DNA of 64,000 bases from CAZEPJ01 sp964514105 (lineage in GTDB: Bacteria > Desulfobacterota > Desulfocorpusculales > Desulfocorpusculum). Within the stretch, counting starts at the first letter, position 1. Each line of letters begins with the position of its first letter. Position numbers and translations under genes: made by a program. The DNA lies in assembly GCA_964514105.1 (NCBI GenBank), contig CAZEPJ010000009.1, forward strand, positions 17,744-81,743. The letters are read 5' to 3'. The notes under the pieces are model-generated. The model searched no databases, had not been told where the DNA came from, and was given only the letters and a program-made list of their open reading frames with translations. Shown here one piece after another: positions 52,463 through 60,519 of the stretch.

Positions 52463-52597
52463 GGGTTCCATGGGCGAGGAAGGAGCGCCGGCAGTCGACC
52501 GGCCCGGGGCGTTGCCCGGGACAGGGGGCCGCTGCCTGCGGGAGGAGTTGGGTCTGCAAAGCACGTTCGGGGGAGCGGGCCCCCGGGGAGGGGAGCT

Positions 52598-53839
52598 TTG
52601 AGCGGGGAGAGCGAAGCGGTCCTGGAAGGGATCCGGGTGGTGGAGCTGGCCACGTTGATCGCGGCCCCATACGGTGCCGCCCTGCTGGGGGACATGGGGG
52701 CCGAGATGGTCAAGGTGGAGCATCCCCTGGGCGGGGACCCCGCCCGGCAGATGGGGCCTCCCTTTGTGGGCGGGCAGTCGGCCCTGTTCCTCGGCGTGAA
52801 CCGAAACAAGAGGAGCATGGCCCTGGATGTACGGGCACCCCGGGGCCGTCGACTGCTCCACCGTCTCCTGGAGGGAGCCGACGTCTTCATCGTGAACCTG
52901 CGGCCCGACGCGACCCATGAGTTCGGTGCGGACTACGAGACCGCCCGCGGTGTCAACGACCGCATCGTGTACTGCGCGGTGACGGCCTTTGGAGAGGAAG
53001 GGCCCTATCGGCTCAAGCCGGCGACGGACAACATCTTTCAGGGGATGGGGGGCCTCATGATGGTGACCGGGGAGGAAGACGATCCGCCGGTGCGGGTGGG
53101 GGTCACCCCGGCGGATATGAAGGCGGCCACGTACGTAGCCCTGGGGGTCGTCTCGGCCCTTTTTTCCCGGCAGCGGACGGGCCGGGGCCAGAGGGTCGCG
53201 GTGTCGCTCATGGACAGCCTCCTGGCCCTTCAGACCCCCAGGCTGCAAGAATTCCTCGTCACGGGCAGGGACCCCGTGCGCATGGGCGCCGCCAGCCCCT
53301 TCGCCGCTCCATCGGAGTTCTTCGAGACCCGGGATGGGGCCATCAACATCTCCGTGCACAGCGACAAGCTCTGGCGGCGGTTCTGCAACGCCCTCGGCCT
53401 GGCGTCCCTCGCCGTCGATCCCCGTTTTGGGGACAACGGTTCGCGACTGAGGAACCGCGGGGAACTCGCCGCGGCGCTCAACGGGCTTTTCCGGCAGCGG
53501 GAGACGGCCCACTGGCGGCGCTTGCTGGATGAGGCGGACATCCCCAACGGCCCGATCTACAGGTATTGGGAGATGCTGGACGACCCTCACATCGCGAGGG
53601 GCGGCACCATCCTGGAGGTGGCCCATGCCGCGGCCGGACCCGTCAAACTGGTGAACCAGCCTATCCGCTTCGCGCAAGGTCCCACCTCCGTCCGGCGCCC
53701 CCCGCCCCTGCTGGGCGAGCACACGGCCGAGGTCTTGGGGGATCTAGGCCTCTCCCCGCAGGAAATGGAGGCACTGGAGGCGGCGGGGGTCATCGCTTTG
53801 CCTCGGGCCGCTCCCGAGCCCCACCCCGTTGCCCCGTGA
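52598..53839 (+). CDS. Class III (CaiB/BaiF/Frc) CoA-transferase
   Basis: 413 residues with a TTG start and GGGGAGGGGAG upstream. Family motifs: LEGIRVVELATLIAAPYGA, LGDMGAEMVKVEHPLGGDPAR, NRNKRSMALDV and the catalytic aspartate in TPADMKAATYVALG (about residue 172). C-terminal RRPPPLLGEHTAEVL is also typical. It transfers CoA between organic acids. The substrate pair is not evident from the context. Confidence 0.92.
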   Translation: MSGESEAVLEGIRVVELATLIAAPYGAALLGDMGAEMVKVEHPLGGDPARQMGPPFVGGQSALFLGVNRNKRSMALDVRAPRGRRLLHRLLEGADVFIVNLRPDATHEFGADYETARGVNDRIVYCAVTAFGEEGPYRLKPATDNIFQGMGGLMMVTGEEDDPPVRVGVTPADMKAATYVALGVVSALFSRQRTGRGQRVAVSLMDSLLALQTPRLQEFLVTGRDPVRMGAASPFAAPSEFFETRDGAINISVHSDKLWRRFCNALGLASLAVDPRFGDNGSRLRNRGELAAALNGLFRQRETAHWRRLLDEADIPNGPIYRYWEMLDDPHIARGGTILEVAHAAAGPVKLVNQPIRFAQGPTSVRRPPPLLGEHTAEVLGDLGLSPQEMEALEAAGVIALPRAAPEPHPVAP

Positions 53840-53993
53840 GGTGCCCAAAGGGGTTGCAGGGCCGGCTACGGCCTTGCGCCCCACCTCGAGGGAGGGCACC
53901 CTGATCCCGGGGGTCGCCAGCGCCTTGACATGGTGCATGGCCGGGAGTATTTGGTAGGTGTGGATAGGATCCTTGGTCAGTGCACATGGAACG

Positions 53994-54224
53994 ATGAAGG
54001 CGGGCAGCGCTGTGGCAACCCGCATCCGCATCAAAGACCTGGAGCCCATCACGGCCACCCGGGCCAAGGTGATCTTCGGGGACGTCCTTCACCAGACCTC
54101 GGTGAACGGAAAGCGCTTCGTGGTCAACCGCCAGGGGAGGCCCGTGTCGGTCATCCTGAGCTACAACGAGTACTGTGAGCTCATCGAGCAGGCCAAGGGT
54201 TTGAAAGAGAAGGGGAAACCCTGA
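53994..54224 (+). CDS. Phd/YefM-like antitoxin, apparently orphan
   Basis: 76 residues from ATG 53994. It has the DNA-binding half TRAKVIFGDVLHQTSVNGKRF and the tail VVNRQGRPVSVILSYNEYCELIEQ (read in two parts), typical of the Phd/YefM fold. No toxin gene follows: the next 200 bases are empty and the following genes are on the other strand. It could be an orphan antitoxin or a small regulator. It sits directly beside the RiPP cluster. Confidence 0.65.
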   Translation: MKAGSAVATRIRIKDLEPITATRAKVIFGDVLHQTSVNGKRFVVNRQGRPVSVILSYNEYCELIEQAKGLKEKGKP

Positions 54225-54425
54225 AGCGTTCCATCAATCCACCCACATCTCCAGTCCGCCTTCGCCCTGCACCCGACAGGTCCGCCTCCGCGCCCTGAGC
54301 AGGACCCAGAACCAGGGCCTGGAGTCGGGCAGGCCCGGGTACCCCCGACGACCATCTTCCCCTGCACCTGCGACCCTCTTGGGCCGAAAACTCGAAGCCG
54401 GCACGGGGTGCTTTGTCCCGTTTCT

Positions 54426-54620
54426 CTATTGGTTCCAGTCGTCATCCATCAGCACCCGACCCTGCTGCAGGTTCAAGGTAGGGTATCGGGTCTCGGGGCG
54501 GTAGATCCAGGACACGAAATCCCCCCTGAGCCCGCCCAGGACCTTTCTCATGTCAGCCTCGGTGATCGTGCGCGATTGCGGCAAGTCCGGGATCCGGATC
54601 CCACGGCGCCTTCTCTCCAC
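54426..54620 (-). CDS. RiPP precursor peptide E with DUF6519-like tail
   Basis: 64 residues from GTG 54620 (AAAGGGG nine bases upstream; the frame is open further but without the leader pattern). The leader reads GIRIPDLPQSRTITEADMRK then VLGG, aligning with the other four precursors of this cluster and ending in the Gly-Gly expected for the C39 peptidase. The core begins LRGDFVSWIYRPETRYPT and ends LQQGRVLMDDDWNQ. That ending resembles, from memory, the opening motif of DUF6519 proteins (QQGRVLLDADWNE). It lies just downstream of the radical SAM gene. Confidence 0.65.
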   Translation of the reverse strand: MERRRRGIRIPDLPQSRTITEADMRKVLGGLRGDFVSWIYRPETRYPTLNLQQGRVLMDDDWNQ

Positions 54621-54661
54621 GGCGTTCCGCCCCTTTCGCCCGCGAAAGCCCCTTGGTTGGG

Positions 54662-56743
54662 TCAATGACTTGAGGACGCCCCAAGAGACCCGATCGTTCC
54701 CCTCGCCCCTTTCTCTCGATCTTCTGACATCTCCCTCACCGTGACGCGTGCCATGAGCGTCTGGAAACGGTTGGCCTCGGCCCGCTTCTTCAGAAACGTC
54801 TGAAACCGCCCCCAGGCCTCGGGTCTCGGTCGGTAGTCCCCCACGGGGATGGCCAGGCTCAGAAACGAGCTGCCCTCCCGTATCATGAGAAGACGCTCCA
54901 CCAGGGAGTCCAGGACGGCCCCGACCTCCTCCCGAAGACCGTCCCCGCCGTTTCCATTTGCCACAGACCTGCACACGCTGGAAAGGCGGGCGGCACCGTC
55001 GCACGCCAGATACAGCCGCCTCTCCAGGCTCGAAAGCTCGGTCATGAACTGTGGGGCCACGGGCCGCTCATCCCAGATGGTCAGCGTGCTTCCATCGTCG
55101 AGAAAGAAAAGGTCGCTGGCTCCGTGTGCGCGTCTCCACTCTTGGACCCGCTTTCTCAAGGGCTCGGTGTACACGGCCAGATCCCTCGGGGCGCGTGAAC
55201 CGAAAGTGTAGTAGTATGCGAGGTTGGCCAGGGCCCTGGGGCCCATCTCGGGGTAGATGAAGCGGTAAGCCGGCAAAGGGGCTGCGTCGGTTATCCCATA
55301 TGCCTCCCTGTTCTCGAAATACGGGCTGAAGCGGTCCAGCCGCACTCCCCCCATGGCCATGGGGGGCTGCAGGTGCGCGAGGAGAGGGACGAGGTCGGCC
55401 ATCCGGTCGTACTCCTCCGGGGGTTCTCCCGGGAAACCCCACAGCAGGTTCCAGTTGGTCGCGATGCCGTACTCCTTGCACCACTTGAGGAACTGGATGT
55501 TCTCGATGGCCGTGGTGCCCTTTCGCAAGAGCTTCATGATTCGGCTGCTCAGGCTCTCGATGCCCGGCTGAACCCATCCGATGCCGGCATGGCGCAGGGC
55601 CCGGACCTGGGGTTTCTTCAGCTTGACCCGGGCCTCCCAAAAAAGGGCAGCCCGCGGCATCTGTGCGGCCAAGGTCGGGATCACGTCGGCCAGGTACGCT
55701 TCATTGAAGGCCGAATCGACCATGGCAACAATGGATGGCCGGTACTTCTCAATAATCCAGTGCAGTTCCTCGAGGACCCGCTGGCTCGACTTGGGCCGGA
55801 AGCCTATCCGATCGCCCGTCAGCCCGCAGAACGTGCACTGGCTCCTCTCTCCCCACCAGCAGCCTCGAGAGCTCTCCATGGGCACGGTCCTGCCAGTGTG
55901 GCGCCGGAGGATGCCGATGCCATCGAGTTGCCGGTAATAGTCATCGTACATGGGAAAGGGGAGGGCATCCATGTCTTGGGTCACAGGGGCCTTGGCAGGA
56001 GTGCTCAGGACAGTCCGGGCGGGCTCCGTTCCCGGCCTCACCATCACCCCCTGAACGCCTGCAAGCGGCTCGCCGCCGAGCACTCGCCGGATGATCTCGG
56101 GGAAGACCGTCTCCCCCTCCCCGGCCACCGCCGCGTCCACGAAGGGGAACTGGGTGACGAGTTCCTGCCCCATGACCCCCTCGCAACCGGCCCCGCCGAA
56201 GACCACCACGGTATCCGGAAGGCATTGCTTCAAGCCCTTGGCCAGGGCGAGTGAGGCGGTCCGCTGCTGAAATATGACGGAGAAACCCACCAGGCGAGGC
56301 CGCAGGCCCACCACGATGCGTTGACAGTCTTCCAGAAAGCCGGGCACGGCCCCTCTGGCATGGAGAAGTCTCGTGATGAGTCTTGCCGGGGGAGGGGTCA
56401 CCGGATCCCCGTACGGGCTCTTTCTTCGCCTCAGCACCTTCTCCAGGTAGCCCCGGGCATCCATATCGCTCCCCAACAGGGCCTCCGAGAAGAACCACTC
56501 TCCCGCAAGGAGGTAGTGGGGCAGCTGCATGATGGCATCGTACAACCCGATGCCGATCCTCTTCCCTAACAGGAGATCGAGGTAGAGAACCTCCGTGGTC
56601 ACGTCGAGGGGCGCCGCCACTTGCTTGAGCATGCTCAGCCCCAGGGCGGGGGTCCTCAGGTCAGCGAAGGGCATCCAGATGAGCGCCACATCGGCCCGAC
56701 GTCCTTCAAACGTCGTCACCACGGAATGCCCTTTCCCACCCAC
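54662..56743 (-). CDS. B12-binding radical SAM RiPP maturase (RiPP maturation rSAM protein 1 type)
   Basis: 693 residues with a GTG start (GGGAGGGGA ten bases upstream; a GTG at 56722 is an alternative). Residues about 15-260 are a cobalamin-binding domain (VALIWMPFADLRTPALGLSML, seen in parts; VVFGGAGCEG). The radical SAM core has the expanded cluster motif CWWGERSQCTFC (Cys295, Cys303, Cys306), as in RiPP-maturation radical SAM C-methyltransferases. The C-terminal region (LERRLYLACDGAARLSSVCR) looks like a PqqD-type peptide-binding domain. It should modify the precursor cores encoded on either side, probably by C-methylation (inference). Confidence 0.88.
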   Translation of the reverse strand: MGGKGHSVVTTFEGRRADVALIWMPFADLRTPALGLSMLKQVAAPLDVTTEVLYLDLLLGKRIGIGLYDAIMQLPHYLLAGEWFFSEALLGSDMDARGYLEKVLRRRKSPYGDPVTPPPARLITRLLHARGAVPGFLEDCQRIVVGLRPRLVGFSVIFQQRTASLALAKGLKQCLPDTVVVFGGAGCEGVMGQELVTQFPFVDAAVAGEGETVFPEIIRRVLGGEPLAGVQGVMVRPGTEPARTVLSTPAKAPVTQDMDALPFPMYDDYYRQLDGIGILRRHTGRTVPMESSRGCWWGERSQCTFCGLTGDRIGFRPKSSQRVLEELHWIIEKYRPSIVAMVDSAFNEAYLADVIPTLAAQMPRAALFWEARVKLKKPQVRALRHAGIGWVQPGIESLSSRIMKLLRKGTTAIENIQFLKWCKEYGIATNWNLLWGFPGEPPEEYDRMADLVPLLAHLQPPMAMGGVRLDRFSPYFENREAYGITDAAPLPAYRFIYPEMGPRALANLAYYYTFGSRAPRDLAVYTEPLRKRVQEWRRAHGASDLFFLDDGSTLTIWDERPVAPQFMTELSSLERRLYLACDGAARLSSVCRSVANGNGGDGLREEVGAVLDSLVERLLMIREGSSFLSLAIPVGDYRPRPEAWGRFQTFLKKRAEANRFQTLMARVTVREMSEDREKGARGTIGSLGASSSH

Positions 56744-56854
56744 GGTTCTGCAGTCCCCTCCCTGCGGTCTGTTCCATCATCCAAGGCGGGCCAAAGCCCG
56801 TCCGTTCAACGCACGGAGGGCAGGGACATGCCCAAGCCCGGTCTTCCTACCCCG

Positions 56855-57058
56855 TCACCACTTCATGTATTGAATGGACGGATACGGGTTGATCGAGGCG
56901 GTCTGGGATGTGCCCCAAATGCCCGGGGGCTCCGGCTGGGGGTCGAAGCTCCTCAAGGAGCTGGCAAGTCCGCCCGCGAGCCGCCTCATCTCCTGGCGGT
57001 TGATCTTCTGGTCTTTGGGCAGATCCGTGATCTTGATCCTCAATCCTTTCTTCTTCAT
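56855..57058 (-). CDS. RiPP precursor peptide D (PQPEPP core)
   Basis: 67 residues from ATG 57058, with GGGAGG eight bases upstream. Leader MKKKGLRIKITDLPKDQKIN, then RQEMRRLAGG, ending in Gly-Gly at 29-30. The core is LASSLRSF, DPQPEPPGIW, and a tail rich in Ser, Tyr, Pro and ending YMKW. The PQPEPPxxW element is shared with precursors B and C. It sits between the Cys-rich maturase (stop 16 bases upstream) and the radical SAM gene. Confidence 0.78.
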   Translation of the reverse strand: MKKKGLRIKITDLPKDQKINRQEMRRLAGGLASSLRSFDPQPEPPGIWGTSQTASINPYPSIQYMKW

Positions 57059-57074
57059 CGTCTTTTCCTCCCAC

Positions 57075-58193
57075 TCATGGATTCGAGGCCGCAGCCCCCT
57101 TTGTCCGTTGCTCACCCGGAACCAGAATGCGAAATCGATAAAGCGCTTCGATCAGTTCTTCGTCGGGCTCCGCCCCCATGGCTTCGCGAATGCTCTGTCT
57201 GACCTCGCCATGGGTCCGCGTGCCGTCGAAGAAATCGAGCAGGTCGTAAACCCTCTTGGTCACCTGGAAGGGGTCCAGGGGGGAATACCCGATGAGGATG
57301 TACGCGTCGTCGCCTACCTTCTCCTGCCGGAGTTCGGGGTTGCGCAGCAGCACCTTGGGGAGCCTCGGTCTCATCAACCCTCTGCGTCGCTCCCTGACGT
57401 CGTCGAGCAGGATGGCCTGGGTGACGCCGGCCAGGCGCTCGAAGCGGCTGTGGCTTAGGGCCGCCACCAGTCCGTAACATTCCCTGAAGAACTCCTCTTC
57501 CCGGCCGGCCCAATCTCCCCACAGGGCGCGATAGGTCTCCTTGTCCAGGGGGGATTGGTCCAGTTCGCCCACGCTGAGGGGTCCTTTGTCCTCCCCCTGC
57601 CGGATAATCTCCTCGGCCCTCCATCCGAGTTCGCGGAGGGAATACCGGATCAAGGTCTCCTCGGCCCACAGCAGGTATCTCCTCACGGCCAGCCAGAAGG
57701 ACATGCCTTCCTGCCCCAGGCTGTACTTGCAGAACCAGGTGTTGCATACCGCGTCCCAGAAGGGCCGGACAGTGCAGATCCCTCGTTCCCTTTCGAAAAA
57801 GGGGCAGATCAGAGAAGCGCTCCTGCCGAAGAATCCGCGCTCGCTGCTTCGCATGAGAAGGTCGAATTTCCTCGGACGCCGGACACCGCGAGGGGAAACG
57901 CCCACCCCCGAGTGGATGGCCTCCCGGACCCGCCTCCTGCCGGCCTCGCTCTTCTGGCCGGTGTCGCTCAGGAGGGCGCCGACCAGGTAGTTGGGCAGGT
58001 TGGGGTAATGGGTGCAGCACTTGCTCTCCCTGGAGAACGCCACGCGAAACATGGCCATACCCTCCGGCGCGGCCGACATGGCGCAGTCCGCGCAGGTGGC
58101 CGCGGTCTCTCTGGGGATCTCGCTCTCGAAGAAACGGGGCAAGAGAACCTTGTAGACCGCCGGCAGGGCGTCTATGATCCGCTGGGTCGTCAC
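57075..58193 (-). CDS. Cysteine-rich protein with C-terminal PqqD-like domain, putative RiPP maturation factor
   Basis: 372 residues with a GTG start (AAGGGGG upstream). A cysteine cluster resembles YkgJ-type metal/Fe-S binding proteins: CADC (Cys34, Cys37), KCCTHYP (Cys59, Cys60), then CPFF, GICTV, AVCNTWFCKY. The C-terminal 70 residues (RVYDLLDFFDGTRTHGEVRQ and onward) match the winged-helix PqqD fold that binds RiPP leaders. It lies between precursor genes C and D. It may be a leader-binding enzyme or electron-transfer partner of the radical SAM protein. No characterised homologue is known to me. Confidence 0.72.
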   Translation of the reverse strand: MTTQRIIDALPAVYKVLLPRFFESEIPRETAATCADCAMSAAPEGMAMFRVAFSRESKCCTHYPNLPNYLVGALLSDTGQKSEAGRRRVREAIHSGVGVSPRGVRRPRKFDLLMRSSERGFFGRSASLICPFFERERGICTVRPFWDAVCNTWFCKYSLGQEGMSFWLAVRRYLLWAEETLIRYSLRELGWRAEEIIRQGEDKGPLSVGELDQSPLDKETYRALWGDWAGREEEFFRECYGLVAALSHSRFERLAGVTQAILLDDVRERRRGLMRPRLPKVLLRNPELRQEKVGDDAYILIGYSPLDPFQVTKRVYDLLDFFDGTRTHGEVRQSIREAMGAEPDEELIEALYRFRILVPGEQRTKGAAASNP

Positions 58194-58223
58194 GGCCGCG
58201 CCCCCTTCAACGCTCCCGCGAAC

Positions 58224-58391
58224 TCACTTGGGAAGCAGACTGAAGGATGAGAGCCTCGGCGCAAAATCCTTGTGGCCGTTCCACTGGGCCGGAGGCTCCG
58301 GCTGGGGGTTGAATCCTCCCAAGACCCTCTTGATCTCCTGCCCGGTGATCTCGTTCTCCCTGGACAGATCCTGGATCTTGGTTTTCGGCAC
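58224..58391 (-). CDS. RiPP precursor peptide C (PQPEPP core)
   Basis: 55 residues from GTG 58391, with AAGGAGG eight bases upstream. Leader VPKTKIQDLSRENEITGQEI, then KRVLGG (Gly-Gly at 25-26). Core begins FNPQPEPPAQWNGHKDF and ends SSFSLLPK. It differs from precursors B and D in nearly all core positions except PQPEPPxxW, which argues that this element is the modified or functional part. Confidence 0.75.
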   Translation of the reverse strand: MPKTKIQDLSRENEITGQEIKRVLGGFNPQPEPPAQWNGHKDFAPRLSSFSLLPK

Positions 58392-58551
58392 GGCGAATAC
58401 CTCCTTATTCCTGGTGTTGATTGGACGCCGGGCTTTTCATCATGCCGCCGCGCCAAACGGGGCAACGGACTGCCCGCTCTGTCGCCCCGTCGAGAGTACG
58501 CGGGAAAACCCCACGGCCATGACAGACCCGGCATGCGAATCATCTCACTCA

Positions 58552-58716
58552 CTAGACCAGGAGGCTCAGGCGGGGGAGTCCCGATACGAGGTACTTGTTG
58601 ACGTACCATCGGTCCGGAGGCTCTGGTTGGGGACCCAGGCCCCCCAAGGCTTTCTTCAGTTCCTCCTTGCTGACCTTCTTGTCCCTGGGCAGATCTCTGA
58701 TCTTGATCCTGGCCAT
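58552..58716 (-). CDS. RiPP precursor peptide B (PQPEPP core)
   Basis: 54 residues from ATG 58716, with AAGGAAGG upstream. Leader MARIKIRDLPRDKKVSKEEL, then KKALGG. Core LGPQPEPPDRWYVNKYL followed by a hydrophobic tail ending LPRLSLLV. The leader differs from precursor A at only a few positions, suggesting duplication within the array. Confidence 0.78.
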   Translation of the reverse strand: MARIKIRDLPRDKKVSKEELKKALGGLGPQPEPPDRWYVNKYLVSGLPRLSLLV

Positions 58717-58779
58717 GGCTTGCCTTCCTTTCTTTGGGTCCCCATCCTGCGTCGAAAAGAGCACCCAGCCCGGGGACTA

Positions 58780-58959
58780 TCACCTGATCGGTTCCACGCT
58801 GAGGATGTCGATTTCATTCTTGTGTTTGTCGTCCGTCGATTCCCCATCGACCGTTTCCATTTTGAAAAACACCCCCAGGGCGCCCCCGCGAATCCTCCTG
58901 AGTTCCTGTGGACTGATCCGCGCCTCCTTTGGCAGATCCTTGATCTTGATCCTGGCCAT
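58780..58959 (-). CDS. RiPP precursor peptide A (acidic core, no PQPEPP)
   Basis: 59 residues from ATG 58959. Leader MARIKIKDLPKEARISPQEL, then RRIRGG (Gly-Gly at 25-26). The core is unlike the others: ALGVFFKMETVDGESTDDK then HKNEIDILSVEPIR, acidic and without proline-rich or cysteine motifs. Nearest precursor to the promoter. It may be a different substrate of the same export system. Confidence 0.7.
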   Translation of the reverse strand: MARIKIKDLPKEARISPQELRRIRGGALGVFFKMETVDGESTDDKHKNEIDILSVEPIR

Positions 58960-59047
58960 GGCTCGTCCCTCCCTTCCGGCCCAGTCAGGGGCCCCGTCTT
59001 CTCTATTTCAGGCCACCCATTCCAGACATATTGATCAATTAAAGTTT

Positions 59048-59076
59048 CATTAATCATAATGGCTAACGCTTGTCAA
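59048..59076 (-). promoter_or_regulatory. Putative promoter of the precursor array
   Basis: Minus strand TTGACA (59076-59071) is followed after 17 bases by TTAATG (59053-59048). The region is clearly AT-rich compared with its surroundings. The palindrome ATTGATCAAT (59030-59039) lies at about the expected start and could be an operator. The leader to precursor A would be about 80 bases. Confidence 0.45.
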
Positions 59077-59206
59077 GTCTTTTCTTGCAATCCTCAAGAG
59101 GAGATGATGCACCGGGAGCCATGCCGGAATTCTCGGGGGGCGAGCAGGGCGCTAGGGGATGAGAGGCCGTGGCCGCTCACCCGTGTTCCTCGCCCGCCGC
59201 GCGAGT

Positions 59207-59617
59207 TCACTTCAAGGCCTTGGCCAGCCAGTCCTGGTAGACCATCTCCCGGATGGAATCCTTGATTCCGGGGGCCTGGAGGTACTTGGCCGTCTTGACC
59301 TTCTTCTGGATGAAATCCTTGTACTTGTTGACCAGGAGACTCGTCTCCAGGAAACCCTCGAAGGTCTCCAGCATGATCCCGTTGGCCTTTAGCCACGCGT
59401 CCGTGTCGCTGGCCTTGTTGAGCCCGTTGGCCACGCGGAAGGCATCGGCCGCCCTCTGGAGTTCTGCATTGCTGACCTTGAGGCCCGCCTTGCGAGCGGC
59501 CTCCTCGGTGATCCTTCTGGCCACCACGGCCTGGAGCGCGGGGGCGAATCCCCCCGTCATCCGGATATAGTCCACCACCTCCGCCACCGCGATCTCGATC
59601 TCGTTCTTCTTGGCCAT
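59207..59617 (-). CDS. SurA-N/PpiC-like small protein of the RiPP cluster
   Basis: 136 residues with AAAGGAGGAGGGG upstream. All-helical in appearance. It resembles the N-terminal chaperone part of SurA/PpiC proteins (RRITEEAARKAGLKVSNAELQRAA, seen in parts; then LETSLLVNKYKDF). No parvulin catalytic domain and no signal peptide. Paired with the PpiC-like gene upstream. PpiC-related proteins recur in some radical-SAM RiPP clusters, so it may hold precursor peptides for modification or export (inference). Confidence 0.65.
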   Translation of the reverse strand: MAKKNEIEIAVAEVVDYIRMTGGFAPALQAVVARRITEEAARKAGLKVSNAELQRAADAFRVANGLNKASDTDAWLKANGIMLETFEGFLETSLLVNKYKDFIQKKVKTAKYLQAPGIKDSIREMVYQDWLAKALK

Positions 59618-59729
59618 GTCCCCTCCTCCTTTCGGTTCCCAATGGAGAACGCCACTCGGACCGCCCGATGCGGACGGGTGGGCGTCCCATGTTGTCGACC
59701 GCCCATGAGGACCCGACGCGAGACGCCCG

Positions 59730-60473
59730 TTACCGACTGATGGTGAAGCCCTCCTTGAGGAACTGGGCGCACCATTCCTCGAAGATGGCGTCCTTGACGG
59801 TCTCCCGGACGGCCTGATCCAGCTCCGCCCTGGTAACCTCTTCCACGAGAACCAGCTGAATCAATTCGTCCCGCTGAAACGGACCCAGGACCTCGCCGGC
59901 TTCTGCATTGAAGACCTTGGCGGCGAGATCTGGCGGGAGGATCCTGCGGCTCACGACGCCCACGTACCCCCCGGCGTATCGGGTGGCCTGGTCCAGGGAG
60001 TGCCTTCGCGCCATGGCATGGAAATCCTCCCCCTCCTCGGTCACCTGGATGAAGATCTCGTCGGCCAGGGCCTTGTCCCTCACCACCAGGGACGAGATTC
60101 GGGCTCGATCCAGCTCCGCCCGGTTGTTGACGAAGTGCTCCTCCACCCGCTTCTCCGTTGCCAGATGCGCCCGCAGGGCCGCCATGAGGGCCGAGGCCTC
60201 GCAGAAGGCCTCGAAGTCTTCCTCGGTGAGGCCTTCGTTGACCAGAAAGCGTCCCATTTCCTCGGCCGAGTACAGCCCCCTCAGCCGCCTGTACTGGTCG
60301 GCGATCTCTTGGAGTTCTTCGTCCGAAACGGAAATGCCCAACTCTCCCGCCCTCTTCAAGGCCTCCTTTCTCCTGGCGACCTCGGCCAGGACACCCTGGG
60401 CTTGCCCCGTCAACGTGAGAAAGCCGACGACCTCCTCCGGGGAGATCGTCCCACCATGATACCTGATCTCCAA
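59730..60473 (-). CDS. PpiC/SurA-type parvulin-like protein of the RiPP cluster
   Basis: 247 residues. The N-terminal helical part is SurA-like (RAGELGISVSDEELQEIADQ). The parvulin-like domain contains ARISSLVVRDKALADEIFIQ, FHAMARRHSLDQATRYAGGY and LGPFQRDELIQLVLVEEV, with the family's SxDxxT-GG pattern. There is no signal peptide, so it probably acts in the cytoplasm on the precursors rather than in the periplasm. It resembles the peptide-maturation PpiC-related group linked to such clusters. Confidence 0.75.
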   Translation of the reverse strand: MEIRYHGGTISPEEVVGFLTLTGQAQGVLAEVARRKEALKRAGELGISVSDEELQEIADQYRRLRGLYSAEEMGRFLVNEGLTEEDFEAFCEASALMAALRAHLATEKRVEEHFVNNRAELDRARISSLVVRDKALADEIFIQVTEEGEDFHAMARRHSLDQATRYAGGYVGVVSRRILPPDLAAKVFNAEAGEVLGPFQRDELIQLVLVEEVTRAELDQAVRETVKDAIFEEWCAQFLKEGFTISR

Positions 60474-60519
60474 TTGCCCACCCCCTTTCCGCCCTCGCGC
60501 GGGGCCTACGGCACTCGCC

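Noticed and set aside
51317..53722. 801-codon minus-strand open frame
   Set aside because: Antisense to the M81 peptidase and CoA-transferase genes, whose active-site motifs are intact.
54426..55004. Longer 192-codon reading of the fifth precursor frame
   Set aside because: The upstream part overlaps the radical SAM gene out of frame and has shadow composition. The GTG at 54620 with its ribosome site gives a leader aligned with the other precursors.
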